Assembly: GCF_013391405.1 (NCBI RefSeq)
Contig: NZ_JACBFD010000030.1
Span: forward strand, 1 to 54,884
DNA from: Staphylococcus sp. GSSP0090
GTDB lineage: Bacteria; Bacillota; Bacilli; Staphylococcales; Staphylococcaceae
Direction: 5' to 3'
Length of the DNA: 54,884 nt
The translations under genes were made by a program, and so were the position numbers. The notes under the pieces were generated by a model. That model saw nothing but the letters and a program-made list of their open reading frames with translations. It was not told the origin of the DNA and ran no database searches. Of this stretch, positions 25,724 to 35,953 are shown in pieces. Within the stretch, counting starts at the first letter, position 1. Every line of letters starts with the position of its first letter.

Positions 25724-26553
25724 GTTTGTTGTCCTCTCTTATTAAATAATTGTAATTTAGTTAAACTGAATACCACGATATAAATTAAAAATGCAAAGAA
25801 TACAATTGTTGCACCACTTGGAATGTTGTATATGTAACTGAAATATAAACCTACGATTGCACTAACTGTACTAATCAAACTAGATACAATCATCATAGTA
25901 TGTAATTTTTTTGAAATTAAGAACGCAGTAGAAGCAGGTGTAATCAGTAGGGCTACAACTAAAATAATACCTACAGTTTGAATGCTTGCTACGGTTACAA
26001 GTGATAATAATAGCATGACAAAATAGTGAATTAGCGTAGTATTTAAGCCACTCATTCTACTAAATATTGGATCAAAAGTTGAAATCATTAAAGGTCTATA
26101 AAAAACGATAATTAATATGACGACAATGACACCAACAATGATCGTTGACCAAAAAGTTGTTTGTGTAACGGCAAGTAAATTACCAAATAAAATATGATAA
26201 AGGTCCGTCGTACTATTGATTAAACTAACTAAGACAATCCCTAATGCGAGAAAGGCTGTATAGCTAATTCCGATAGCAGCATCAGGCTTAGTTTTACTAT
26301 TTTTTGTTATAAAACCAATGAAAATACTAGCAATCATACCTGTAATTAAAGCCCCTATAAACATAGGTATATTAAATAAGAATGATAAAGCAACTCCAGG
26401 TAAGACCGCATGACTCATTGCATCTCCCATAAGCGATAAGCCTCTAAGTACAATGATTGAACCAACTGTTCCGCATACAATCCCCACAACGATTGAAATA
26501 ATTAACGCGTTACTTAAGAATTTATAATCTAGTAAATGTTGTAAAAAATCCAT
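25720..26553 (-). CDS. mntB: Manganese ABC transporter permease
   Basis: A 277-residue permease of the ABC-3 family with about eight helices (GIVCGTVGSIIVLRGLSLMGDAMSHAVLPG near residues 20-50 is the family signature). It forms the membrane channel for Mn(II). AAAGGAAG precedes the ATG, 23 bases after the original mntA stop. It overlaps mntC by four bases. It is intact, but the ATPase that should power it is truncated. Confidence 0.94.
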   Translation of the reverse strand: MDFLQHLLDYKFLSNALIISIVVGIVCGTVGSIIVLRGLSLMGDAMSHAVLPGVALSFLFNIPMFIGALITGMIASIFIGFITKNSKTKPDAAIGISYTAFLALGIVLVSLINSTTDLYHILFGNLLAVTQTTFWSTIIVGVIVVILIIVFYRPLMISTFDPIFSRMSGLNTTLIHYFVMLLLSLVTVASIQTVGIILVVALLITPASTAFLISKKLHTMMIVSSLISTVSAIVGLYFSYIYNIPSGATIVFFAFLIYIVVFSLTKLQLFNKRGQQT

Positions 26554-26576
26554 TATAAGTTACTTCCTTTCTATTA

Positions 26577-27298
26577 CTAAGCCGTATTGGGTTGTGACGG
26601 CGCACTTATAAATGTCTTGTTTAAATGCTCTGGTTGCATTGCCGTTGTACTGTCCCCAAAAAAACGAAGTGTCTTGTTTAAAAGGATTACCCGATCAAAA
26701 TATTCGTTCGTTTTCGATAAATCATGATGGACAATCAGCAATAATTTGCCTTCTTTTTTAACTTACGTAATTGATGCATAATGATTTGTTCACTATGGAA
26801 ATCAATACCTACGAAAGGTTCGTCTAATAAGTACAATATACTTTCAGACATTAAAGCGCGTGCTACAAGTACACGTTGTAATTGACCACCACTTAAATCT
26901 GAAATTTGACGATGGCGCAAATCTTCTAATTCTAAAGTTTGCATTAATTGATTTAAGCGTTGTTTTGTCGTTGGTGTCACCCATTTAAACCAACCGATAT
27001 CTTTATACGCCCCTGATAACACGACATGTTCCACATTAATAGGAAAATCTAAATCTATGTGTGCTTTTTGAGGGATATAAGTTACATCTTTCAAATTATT
27101 TTGTATGGAATCATCATTTAACTGAGCAGAACCTGTTGATTTAAATTCTCCAATCAATGATTTAATCAATGATGATTTTCCAGCACCGTTGGGTCCCATA
27201 ATACCTATAATTTCACCTTGAATAGGTATAGATAAATTAATATCTTGAAGTACATGTTTATTCCCAAGTGTAAGATTTAAGTTTTCTACTTTTAACAT
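26577..27298 (-). pseudogene. mntA: Manganese ABC transporter ATPase, frameshifted
   Basis: The open frame from ATG 27298 encodes 187 residues with Walker A (GPNGAGKSS), Q-loop (YIPQKAH), signature (LSGGQLQRVLVARAL) and Walker B (ILYLLDEPF). It then ends LKKKANYC. On the minus strand the frame breaks at an A-run (TTA followed by six A, then GAAGG). Adding one A restores EGKLLLIVHHDLSKTNEYF and continues to TAG at 26577-26579, about 240 residues in all, the normal family size. The lost part contains the H-loop His needed for ATP hydrolysis, so transport should fail unless the base is a sequencing error or slippage restores the frame. AAGGAGG precedes the start. Confidence 0.85.
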
Positions 27299-27321
27299 TT
27301 TATACCTCCTTAATAATATTT

Positions 27322-27335
27322 TTAGGTTAACCTAA
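27322..27335. promoter_or_regulatory. MntR-type operator of mntABC
   Basis: TTAGGTTAACCTAA is a perfect 14-base palindrome of the kind bound by DtxR/MntR regulators. It lies 24 bases before the mntA start, within the expected promoter region, and mntR itself is divergent at 27419. Mn-bound MntR would repress mntABC here. Confidence 0.8.
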
Positions 27336-27418
27336 TTTAATTTATAATATACCATGAACTTTTAGCGTGTCAAGTTGATTCGTGATACAATGAGGTGAAT
27401 GATTTGAGAGGTGAGATA

Positions 27419-28063
27419 ATGCTAACTGAAGAAAAAGAAGACTATTTAAAAGCAATTTTGACGCATGATGGTGACCATACTTTTGTTTCTAATAAGACGC
27501 TATCCCAATATTTAACGATTAAGCCACCATCTGTAAGTGAGATGGTTAACCGTTTGGAAAAGTCAGGGTATGTTGAAACAAAGTCATATAAAGGTGTAAA
27601 ACTTTCAGCAGAAGGTTTAACTTATACATTAGATATTATTAAACGTCATAGATTATTAGAATTATTTTTAATAAAAATTTTGCACTATAATTGGGAAGAG
27701 GTACATCAAGAAGCGGAAGTTTTGGAGCACAAAGTATCTCACTTATTTGTGGAACGTTTAGATAAATTGTTAGATTATCCAATTACGTGTCCTCATGGCG
27801 GCATTATTCCGAGAAATAATCAATATAAAGAGTTATATACTACCAATTTATTAGCGTTTGATACAGGCGATATAGTGACAATAAAGCGTGTACGTGATAG
27901 AACGGATTTATTAATCTACTTATCTAGTAAAAATATATTAATCGATGAACGTATTGAAATTTTGAGTAAAGATGATACAAATAAAGTGATTATCGTAAAG
28001 AAAGATGAGCAAATTACCGTATTAAGTTATGACAATGCAGCACATATATATGCTGAAATGTAA
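27419..28063 (+). CDS. mntR: Manganese-dependent transcriptional regulator MntR
   Basis: A 214-residue DtxR-family repressor. The N-terminal winged helix (NKTLSQYLTIKPPSVSEMVNRLEKSGYV) is followed by the dimer/metal-binding domain (HRLLELFL, WEEVHQEAEVLEH, CPHGGIIP) and a C-terminal FeoA/SH3-like domain (TGDIVTIKRVRD). The ATG at 27419 has GAGAGGTGAG upstream. It is divergent from mntABC and shares the region carrying the TTAGGTTAACCTAA operator. It senses Mn(II) and represses manganese uptake. The gene is intact although its target operon is damaged. Confidence 0.95.
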   Translation: MLTEEKEDYLKAILTHDGDHTFVSNKTLSQYLTIKPPSVSEMVNRLEKSGYVETKSYKGVKLSAEGLTYTLDIIKRHRLLELFLIKILHYNWEEVHQEAEVLEHKVSHLFVERLDKLLDYPITCPHGGIIPRNNQYKELYTTNLLAFDTGDIVTIKRVRDRTDLLIYLSSKNILIDERIEILSKDDTNKVIIVKKDEQITVLSYDNAAHIYAEM

Positions 28064-28099
28064 TTTTTTATAGTGCGTTATATACATTGATGTAAACGA

Positions 28100-28136
28100 A
28101 AAAAGCAACTACTCAAAGATGAGCAGTTGCTTTTTG
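28100..28136. terminator. Terminator after mntR
   Basis: AAAAGCAACTACTCA pairs with TGAGCAGTTGCTTTT; flanking A and T runs allow function for mntR and for the convergent metallopeptidase gene. Confidence 0.85.
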
Positions 28137-28158
28137 TATGATAGAAATAATTTTATTG

Positions 28159-28908
28159 TCAGAAAGAAAAATAGGATTGTAGTAGATGATAAATTGTAAA
28201 TAAATTAATGGCAATCCATAGGATACTGAACAATGTCGTTGGCATATGTGTAAGTTCTTTCAGTGTCGTACCATCCCAAGATATAGGTTGGCGCGAAAAT
28301 GTTAATTTAAAAATCGTCCAAGATGACTGAAGCACTTCACCGAGTAATACACCTAAAATAAAATGATAGCTAATGGATACGATATAAAGCATCATTTGTT
28401 GATTATCACTTTGGAATAAAAAATATAATAAAGTAATGAATAATAAGACAATTAAAATAGGGACTAATTTTCTAGATGTTAATGCTAGAAAGTAAATGAA
28501 AATGATTAAGTAAGCAGTAATAAATAAGCTAGGATATTGATTTTCTAGTGCTAGAAAACCTAAAAACAACATGAATGGTGGCATGATGTAGCCGCCAAAT
28601 GTTGTGATTGCTTGACCTAAAGTTGATTTAGATTGTGTAATGGCAAAGCCTTGTTGAGAAGTTTCTATACGTTCTGAAGGTTTGGCAACAATAACTAAAT
28701 CTTTTGCTTTACCACCGCTTATTTTATTGAATAAAATATGTCCAAATTCATGTGTTAGCACAGGGATATAGTTTAAATAAATATCGAGTATCTGATTGAT
28801 GGATTTATGTCTATAGGTATGAATGATGATATAAATCAATGCGATGATCAGTACCCAAATTAAGTTGAGTTGTATAGCAGAACTAAAAAATGCTTGTATT
28901 TTTGTCAT
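28159..28908 (-). CDS. M50-type membrane metallopeptidase-like protein
   Basis: A 249-residue membrane protein with about six helices. The zinc site HEFGH lies at residues 53-57, in helix 2, as in the M50 (site-2 protease) family. GGYIMPPFMLF near residues 105-115 follows in the next helix, but I do not see the usual LDG/NPDG third ligand clearly. It could cut membrane proteins or be a non-proteolytic M50B-like protein. CGAGG lies upstream of the ATG. It is a single gene converging on mntR and preceding the tagA gene in divergent orientation. Confidence 0.78.
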   Translation of the reverse strand: MTKIQAFFSSAIQLNLIWVLIIALIYIIIHTYRHKSINQILDIYLNYIPVLTHEFGHILFNKISGGKAKDLVIVAKPSERIETSQQGFAITQSKSTLGQAITTFGGYIMPPFMLFLGFLALENQYPSLFITAYLIIFIYFLALTSRKLVPILIVLLFITLLYFLFQSDNQQMMLYIVSISYHFILGVLLGEVLQSSWTIFKLTFSRQPISWDGTTLKELTHMPTTLFSILWIAINLFTIYHLLQSYFSF

Positions 28909-29344
28909 AATATAACCTCGATTTAAAATTCCAACAATCTCTTTTATTATTAAGATTGTTATAGCACACAGTTAATTATAAAGTAATTTAATATAGAAAG
29001 CATTTGGACTTTTGGCGTAGATTGTGGTTTAATTTAAATTTCAAAAGTATGAACAAAGAACATTTAGAAATATTTGCGATATAAATTGGTGCTTCGACTT
29101 TTTTAAATTGGACGGTAGATGACTGAATTGAAAATACGCTTATATTGAGCTTTTTTCAATTCGAGTCATTCTTGACGGTCTAGGAGTAAGGAATCTCAAT
29201 TAGAAAATGAGATTTCTGGTCCAATCCCTAAGATAAAGTGTAGGTATCAAGATGATTTACTTTTTTGTCACGTGTAGTTGTTGAATATGTTACTATGACA
29301 ATAATAAATTGATAAGCGGTATTTGAGTGAGGAGATTCTAAATC
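28909..29344. other. Intergenic region between metallopeptidase gene and tagA
   Basis: About 435 AT-rich bases with both divergent promoters. An AATCTCA/TGAGATT hairpin at 29192-29214 is surrounded by AGGAGTAAGG and CCAATCCCT, which look like a worn terminator-type repeat. No gene was recognised. Confidence 0.45.
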
Positions 29345-30091
29345 ATGATGGAGAACAACCATGTAGATAAAATAGATGTGTTATCTGTCTATTTTGATAA
29401 TGTGACATTAATAGAAATGCGTAACAATATTAAACGGTTTTTTCTAGCAGATGAGGGAAAAAATTTATTTATCGTTACGGCAAATCCTGAAATTGTAGAC
29501 TATGCTACAGAGAATGAACCATATCGAAAATTAATTAATAGTGCAGATTATGTTGTACCAGATGGAACAGGCATAGTCAAAGCAGCAAGTATACTTAAAA
29601 CACCTTTGAAGACGCGTGTGCCAGGAATTGAATTAATGGAAGAATGTTTGAAAATAGCTAATGCTAATAAGCAAAAAGTATTCTTACTAGGTGCAACAAA
29701 TGACGTTGTGAAGATGGCGGTACAGAAACTTAGTGAGAACTATCCTGAAATAGATTTTGATTTTCATCATGGCTTCTTTGATTTAACTGATGAAATGGTG
29801 TTGAAGCAAGTGACGTCATCTAAACCGGATTATATCTTTGTTGGAATGGGTTACCCAAGGCAAGAACAATGGATAGAACGACATGCACACCGTTTTAATA
29901 AAACAGTACTTATGGGTGTGGGTGGTTCAATTGAAGTGTTTAGTGGGAATAAAAAAAGAGCACCTGTAATATTTAGAAAATTAAATTTAGAATGGGTATA
30001 TCGCTTACTTATTGACTGGAAACGTATTGGTAGAATCAAAGCGATTCCTAAATTCTTGTTTAAGGTATTTAAAGTGAGATTTAAAAAATAA
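29345..30091 (+). CDS. tagA: N-acetylmannosaminyltransferase (wall teichoic acid TagA/TarA)
   Basis: A 248-residue GT26 (WecG/TagA/CpsF) glycosyltransferase. It adds ManNAc from UDP-ManNAc to undecaprenyl-PP-GlcNAc, the first committed step of wall teichoic acid synthesis. TANPEIVDYA, the catalytic Asp in VVPDGTGIV (about residue 75) and GMGYPRQEQWI are family hallmarks. The C-terminal basic appendage (FKVFKVRFKK) fits peripheral membrane attachment. It acts at the inner face of the membrane. GAGGAG lies about 12 bases before two adjacent ATGs, so the start could be 29348. Confidence 0.94.
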   Translation: MMENNHVDKIDVLSVYFDNVTLIEMRNNIKRFFLADEGKNLFIVTANPEIVDYATENEPYRKLINSADYVVPDGTGIVKAASILKTPLKTRVPGIELMEECLKIANANKQKVFLLGATNDVVKMAVQKLSENYPEIDFDFHHGFFDLTDEMVLKQVTSSKPDYIFVGMGYPRQEQWIERHAHRFNKTVLMGVGGSIEVFSGNKKRAPVIFRKLNLEWVYRLLIDWKRIGRIKAIPKFLFKVFKVRFKK

Positions 30092-30210
30092 AGTAGCAAC
30101 ACACAGTAAATATAATTTTTTATAAATTTTTTTAATTGTCTATAGTTAATTAAGTTAGAATGGTGAGTTAAAAGCATGACTTGAGCTAAAGTTCACTTAA
30201 TTTCATAATA

Positions 30211-30257
30211 AATAGGAGTCCAAGACATCGGTATATTGATGTCTTGGACTCCTATTT
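30211..30257. terminator. Bidirectional terminator between tagA and tagH
   Basis: AAATAGGAGTCCAAGACATC pairs with GATGTCTTGGACTCCTATTT almost perfectly. It can end tagA on the plus strand and tagH on the minus strand. The core matches the GACAT...ATGTC terminator family. Confidence 0.85.
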
Positions 30258-30270
30258 AAATTTAAGGGAA

Positions 30271-31464
<1,194 letters not shown>

Positions 31465-32265
31465 ATGAATGCAGTGTGGGTAGTATTTAGAGAGCATTTT
31501 AAAAATTTCTATCTTATACAAAGGCTTGCGCAGTTCCAAGTGAAAATTACGAATACGAATAATTATTTAGGTATGGCGTGGGAATTAATTAACCCAGCGA
31601 TGCAAATTATGGTTTATTGGTTTGTTTTTGGTCTTGGTATTAGAAGTAATCATCCTATAGATGGCGTGCCATTTATTTACTGGTTACTCGTAGGTATAAG
31701 TATGTGGTTCTTTGTTAACCAAGGTATTTTAGAAGGAACAAAATCAATAGCGACGAAGTACAATCATGTAGCGAAGATGAATTTTCCATTATCCATCATA
31801 CCGTCTTATATTGTAATGAGTAGATTTTATGGTCATTTAGCTTTACTCGTTGTTGTTATATTTATATGTATGTTAGCTGGTTATTATCCAACGATTTATA
31901 CATTACAGCTGTTTTTATATGTACCATTTGCATTAATCTTAACAACTGCGATTGCATTGTTTACATCGACTTTAGGTGTACTTGTTAAAGATACGCAACA
32001 AGCCATTCAAGCTCTAATGAGAATGGTATTCTTTGCTTCATCTATTTTAATTGTACCACCAGACGGTATTGTAAAAGATGTCATGAAATTAAATCCAATT
32101 TATTATCTAGCAGAAGCATATCGTTCTGCTGTGCTACATAAAGAGTGGTATTTCATCACGCATTGGGAATTAACACTGTATAACATGTTTATTATTATAC
32201 TTCTATTTGTATTGGGCTCAATACTTCATATGCGTTATCGAGATCATTTTGCAGATTTCATGTAA
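31465..32265 (+). CDS. tagG: Teichoic acid export permease
   Basis: A 266-residue ABC-2 type permease with about six transmembrane helices. NFYLIQRLAQFQVKI near residue 12 and NYLGMAWELINPAMQIMVYW near 33-52 are typical of TagG/TarG. Together with TagH it exports wall teichoic acid. The C terminus HMRYRDHFADFM matches the family. The start ATG at 31465 has only a weak GAAAGTGTGG upstream. The gene is essential or conditionally essential in staphylococci and is the known target of targocil-type inhibitors. Confidence 0.93.
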   Translation: MNAVWVVFREHFKNFYLIQRLAQFQVKITNTNNYLGMAWELINPAMQIMVYWFVFGLGIRSNHPIDGVPFIYWLLVGISMWFFVNQGILEGTKSIATKYNHVAKMNFPLSIIPSYIVMSRFYGHLALLVVVIFICMLAGYYPTIYTLQLFLYVPFALILTTAIALFTSTLGVLVKDTQQAIQALMRMVFFASSILIVPPDGIVKDVMKLNPIYYLAEAYRSAVLHKEWYFITHWELTLYNMFIIILLFVLGSILHMRYRDHFADFM

Positions 32266-32302
32266 GTAATAAAATATTTAAAGTATAGAATATAAAGAAA
32301 GC

Positions 32303-32332
32303 AAAGTCTGGGACACATGTCTCAGACTTTTT
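32303..32332 (+). terminator. Terminator after tagG
   Basis: AAAGTCTGGGACA pairs with TGTCTCAGACTTT followed by TTC. It is a short member of the GGGACA...TGTC terminator family of this window. Confidence 0.75.
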
Positions 32333-32514
32333 CTTCACTATAAATAAACACGTTTCAACAATTGTATTAAGTATGAAATACCAAGGATACATAAAATGGA
32401 ACTGCTTAATAAATTGGCGTGTTTCAAATGAAAAAAGGATTTTTCTATAATTTTTTATTTATGATAGATATAATATAAACAAACGTATTGAAAAAATGAT
32501 TGGTGGTGAACATA

Positions 32515-33606
32515 GTGAGGCAACTTATTAAAAAATTATATATGGCTATAATTCAAGTTTTGAATTTGATATATATAAAGCAAAAAGTCCAAAGTAAACA
32601 TATTGTTATTATGATGACGTTTGCTGAAGATGTATTACCTATTGTTGAAGCATTATATAGAAAAGGGTACACAATCACTGTGATTGGAAATGAAGGAAAT
32701 CGCAAATATGTTCAACAATTTGAAACAATCAACTTTTTACCGGCTGGTAATAAGCATGTATTTAAACATATCAAAGCGATGAGTTCTGCAAAAGTGATCA
32801 TTATAGATACGTATTATTTGATGCTGGGTGGTCTGAAGAAAAAAACGAACCAAACCATTATTCAAACATGGCATGCTGCTGGGGCTTTAAAGCATTTTGG
32901 GTTAACAGATCATCAAGTTGATCTATCAAATGCTAAAATGGTAAATCAATATAAAAAAGTCTATCGTGCGACAGATAAGTATCTTGTAGGTGGAGAACCC
33001 ATGGCCGAATGTTTTAAAGCATCTTTTGAAGCGTCAGACGAACAAATTTTAAGAACTGGATTACCAAGGTTAGTGCCGTACACCAGACTCGATGTAGTAA
33101 AAAGACAGAATGAGTTGAAAAAACAGTATGGCATTGAGGGTAAAGTGGCAATTTATGTACCTACATACCGTGAACATAAGCAAGCCAATCGTCAAATTGA
33201 TAAAATTAATTTTGAAGCAGCTTTACCAGAATATACACTACTTAGTAAGTTACATCCTTCAATTTCAACAGAAAACCAAACTGTGATTAATTTACAATCA
33301 CTGATGATTTTAGCGGATGTTATCATTAGTGATTATAGTTCATTAGCGATTGAAGCTAGTATATTAGATAAGCCATCATTATTTTATGTATATGATGAAG
33401 CACAATATGAGGAAGAGCGAGGATTAAACACATTTTATAAAGCGATTCCTGAAGCATATAAAGCATATACAGAAGCAGAATTAATAGAAAAACTAAAAAA
33501 TAATGAGGTACCATTAACACCGTTATTTAAAGATTGGCATGCGTACAATGTCAAAGATAGTTTGACGAACGTTATTAATGAGATAGAGAAAATGGTGAAA
33601 ATATGA
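32515..33606 (+). CDS. tagB: Teichoic acid glycerophosphate primase
   Basis: A 363-residue CDP-glycerol:glycerophosphate transferase-family enzyme. It adds the first glycerol phosphate to the ManNAc-GlcNAc-PP-undecaprenol linkage unit. Conserved motifs are IQTWHAAGALKHFG (about residue 117), KYLVGGEPM, GLPRL, YVPTYREHK and ISDYSSLAIEASIL (about residue 270). I start at GTG 32515 (MRQLIKKLYMAII) with GGTGGTGA close upstream; TTG 32500 is also in frame. It is a peripheral membrane protein with an amphipathic basic N terminus. It overlaps tagX by four bases. Confidence 0.92.
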   Translation: MRQLIKKLYMAIIQVLNLIYIKQKVQSKHIVIMMTFAEDVLPIVEALYRKGYTITVIGNEGNRKYVQQFETINFLPAGNKHVFKHIKAMSSAKVIIIDTYYLMLGGLKKKTNQTIIQTWHAAGALKHFGLTDHQVDLSNAKMVNQYKKVYRATDKYLVGGEPMAECFKASFEASDEQILRTGLPRLVPYTRLDVVKRQNELKKQYGIEGKVAIYVPTYREHKQANRQIDKINFEAALPEYTLLSKLHPSISTENQTVINLQSLMILADVIISDYSSLAIEASILDKPSLFYVYDEAQYEEERGLNTFYKAIPEAYKAYTEAELIEKLKNNEVPLTPLFKDWHAYNVKDSLTNVINEIEKMVKI

Positions 33607-34661
33607 AAATTTCAATTATCATTCCTATATTTAATGCAGTGAAAACAATTCGTAGAGCAATTGCCTCCATAGATACGAAACAAGATTATGAAATTATATG
33701 TATCAATGATGGTTCAACAGATGGTAGTAAAAAGGAACTTGAAAAACTGCAAAATGAATATAAGAACGTCATTATTATCAATCAAGAGAACCAAGGCGCA
33801 GCGGCTAGTAGAAATGTTGGCCTTGCCCATATGACGGGTGATGTGTTTATGTTTTTAGATGCGGATGATGAATTTTTGCCAAGTAGAATTGATTTTATGG
33901 CAGATTATTATCAACGAGATGTTAACGTGGATATTGTCATTGGTCAAATTGGCCGTGAAAAAGATGGGGATTGGCAAACAATTTATTCACATCAACCTAT
34001 TCAAAAACTGGATAAAGTAAATCTAGGTCAATGTCCAGAGATGATGCAATCTATTGGTCCAGGCGCTAAAATGTTTAACGCTAAGTTTGCAGACTTACGC
34101 TTTGATGAAGATGTAGTGTTCTGTGAAGAGCATACATTTATAATTAATGCATATAAAAAAGCAAGTGATATTCAATTATTACCTAATATTGTATACGGTT
34201 ATAATGTACAGGAAGGGTCCGTAACGCATCAACGTACGAATCAATTCATAGCATATATGCAAGATGCAGTTAAAGTAAGAGCGCGTGTGATGGATACATT
34301 ATTACTTAGAGAATCAAGAATTTATTATAGTTACCGAATGGATGAGTTGATTGTCAGTTATTTGTTACAGTCATATATTGAGAAACATAACGTCATTACG
34401 GAACAATTATTGGATTTAGTTACTGCTTACATCCATGAAATGCAGAAAACAGATTATGACGGCGCAGCAATGTTTAGAATTGTTAAAGTTATTGAGCAAG
34501 GTAGCAAAAAATGGAATAAAGTATTATATCAACTGTGGCGAGATACGTTGTTAAGTGTAGGTATTGGTAGGCCAAACTATTATCGCTTTAAAGCAGAAAT
34601 TCTACCAAAACGCGCTCGATTTAGAGGTAGAATGAAATTAAAACAATTTTTAAACCGATGA
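33603..34661 (+). CDS. tagX: Family 2 glycosyltransferase of the teichoic acid cluster
   Basis: A 352-residue GT-A glycosyltransferase. The N-terminal catalytic domain shows ISIIIPIFNAVKTIRRAIAS, the nucleotide-binding NDGSTDGS (about residue 35) and the metal-binding LDADDE (about residue 90). It overlaps tagB in ATGA. TagX is conserved in the staphylococcal tag cluster, but its precise acceptor is not settled. A role in wall teichoic acid decoration or linkage is inferred from position. The C-terminal helical region is rich in aromatic and basic residues. Confidence 0.88.
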   Translation: MKISIIIPIFNAVKTIRRAIASIDTKQDYEIICINDGSTDGSKKELEKLQNEYKNVIIINQENQGAAASRNVGLAHMTGDVFMFLDADDEFLPSRIDFMADYYQRDVNVDIVIGQIGREKDGDWQTIYSHQPIQKLDKVNLGQCPEMMQSIGPGAKMFNAKFADLRFDEDVVFCEEHTFIINAYKKASDIQLLPNIVYGYNVQEGSVTHQRTNQFIAYMQDAVKVRARVMDTLLLRESRIYYSYRMDELIVSYLLQSYIEKHNVITEQLLDLVTAYIHEMQKTDYDGAAMFRIVKVIEQGSKKWNKVLYQLWRDTLLSVGIGRPNYYRFKAEILPKRARFRGRMKLKQFLNR

Positions 34662-34751
34662 AAATAGTCGATATTCGTAAACTTGTGTGGAATATGCTAT
34701 AATTTCTAAAATGTAAAAAATAAGTAAATTTTTTGTTAAGGAGTATAGTTT

Positions 34752-35150
34752 ATGAAACGAGTAATTACCTATGGCACATATGATTTATTACATTATGGTC
34801 ATATTGAATTGTTAAGAAGAGCAAGAGAAATGGGTGACTATTTAATAGTTGCTTTATCTACAGATGAATTTAATCGTATTAAAAATAAAAAATCGTATTA
34901 TAACTTTGAGCAACGTAAAATGATGTTAGAATCTATTCGTTATGTTGACCTTGTTATCCCAGAAAGTGGTTGGGGACAAAAAGAAATTGACGTTGATCGC
35001 TATGAAGTAGATACTTTTGTGATGGGTCATGATTGGGAAGGCGAATTTGATTTCTTAAAAGATAAATGTGAAGTGATATATCTTAATCGTACTGAAGGTA
35101 TTTCTACGACTAAAATCAAAAAAGAATTATATGGCGATAGTGAAAAATAA
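34752..35150 (+). CDS. tagD: Glycerol-3-phosphate cytidylyltransferase
   Basis: A 132-residue nucleotidyltransferase that makes CDP-glycerol, the substrate of TagB/TagF. The HxGH motif (HYGH, residues 14-17) and the RTEGISTTKI motif (about 114-123) are intact, as in TagD/GCT. AAGGAG lies before the ATG. It follows tagX by 90 bases. It is cytosolic and homodimeric in the family. Confidence 0.96.
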   Translation: MKRVITYGTYDLLHYGHIELLRRAREMGDYLIVALSTDEFNRIKNKKSYYNFEQRKMMLESIRYVDLVIPESGWGQKEIDVDRYEVDTFVMGHDWEGEFDFLKDKCEVIYLNRTEGISTTKIKKELYGDSEK

Positions 35151-35199
35151 AGTTTTCAACTTTAACGCGCATGAGAGAAAAAGAAATTAATATAATAAT

Positions 35200-35252
35200 A
35201 GGTTGTTGAAGTGAGTACTTGATATGCTCCCTTCAGCAACCTTTTTTTTGTA
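35200..35252 (+). terminator. Terminator after tagD
   Basis: AGGTTGTTGAAG pairs with CTTCAGCAACCT and is followed by eight T. It ends the tagB-tagX-tagD transcript. Confidence 0.85.
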
Positions 35253-35267
35253 TTAACAGGAAATACA

Positions 35268-35660
35268 TTAAACATGAGGCAACGTATTACCTTCTATGAA
35301 CGCCTTTAAGTTATCAAGTGATTGTCCTAAGCCTTCCATATTTGTATATACTGTAGTTTCGCTTTCTTTGGATTCTAGTTGGAAGGTAATCATTTGTGAA
35401 TCATCTTCAGAAATAATTGAAAATATCTGTAAAGGAACCAAATCTAAAATTTTGAAATTCATCGTTATACGAGAACCATCTGGTAATTGATTGTGTATAT
35501 TTGGTAGTAGTGTGAATGTGACAGGAGCATCTACAGATAATTCTGGGATTGACCAAGGTGAACCAGGCGCGTACCATTGTGTAAGTTTATGGTCATCTGT
35601 TATTGCTTCCCACACAATCTCAACATTCTTTAATATGTGTATTGAATGCGCTATATTCAT
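35268..35660 (-). CDS. SRPBCC/AHSA1-like protein
   Basis: A 130-residue START/AHSA1-superfamily protein (VEIVWEAITDDHKLTQWYAPG near the N terminus; VYTNMEGLGQSLDNLKAFIEG helix at the C terminus). Such proteins bind hydrophobic ligands or act as Hsp90-type co-chaperones. I start at ATG 35660, with TTGGAGAC upstream; ATG 35678 would include the ribosome site. It is a lone minus-strand gene between tagD and pbp4. The ligand is unknown. Confidence 0.83.
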   Translation of the reverse strand: MNIAHSIHILKNVEIVWEAITDDHKLTQWYAPGSPWSIPELSVDAPVTFTLLPNIHNQLPDGSRITMNFKILDLVPLQIFSIISEDDSQMITFQLESKESETTVYTNMEGLGQSLDNLKAFIEGNTLPHV

Positions 35661-35898
35661 AAAATAGTCTCCAATCATAGTATTTTGCTAAATTATAACA
35701 TTGATGCAACTAGATGATGAGTGAATAAGATAAAATGTGACACTGCGTTGATGACGTATGATTACGTTGAGCATTTTGAAATGTAGGAAGATGGGCGTGG
35801 ATTTTTGAAAGAGGATTTTTAGTCATACATTGCTAAAGGGCCAAGCGTGAAACACTTTGGTATAACAGTCATTAAACCTCAGTGGTCAACTGACCAAT

Positions 35899-35941
35899 TG
35901 AAAAAGAACCTAAAACATATAATAATGTTTTAGGTTCTGAG
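35899..35941 (-). terminator. Terminator of pbp4
   Basis: AGAACCTAAAACAT (35905 on) pairs with ATGTTTTAGGTTCT; on the minus strand it is followed by TTTTT. It lies 13 bases beyond the pbp4 stop. Confidence 0.85.
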
Positions 35942-35953
35942 CAACGTTTTAAA

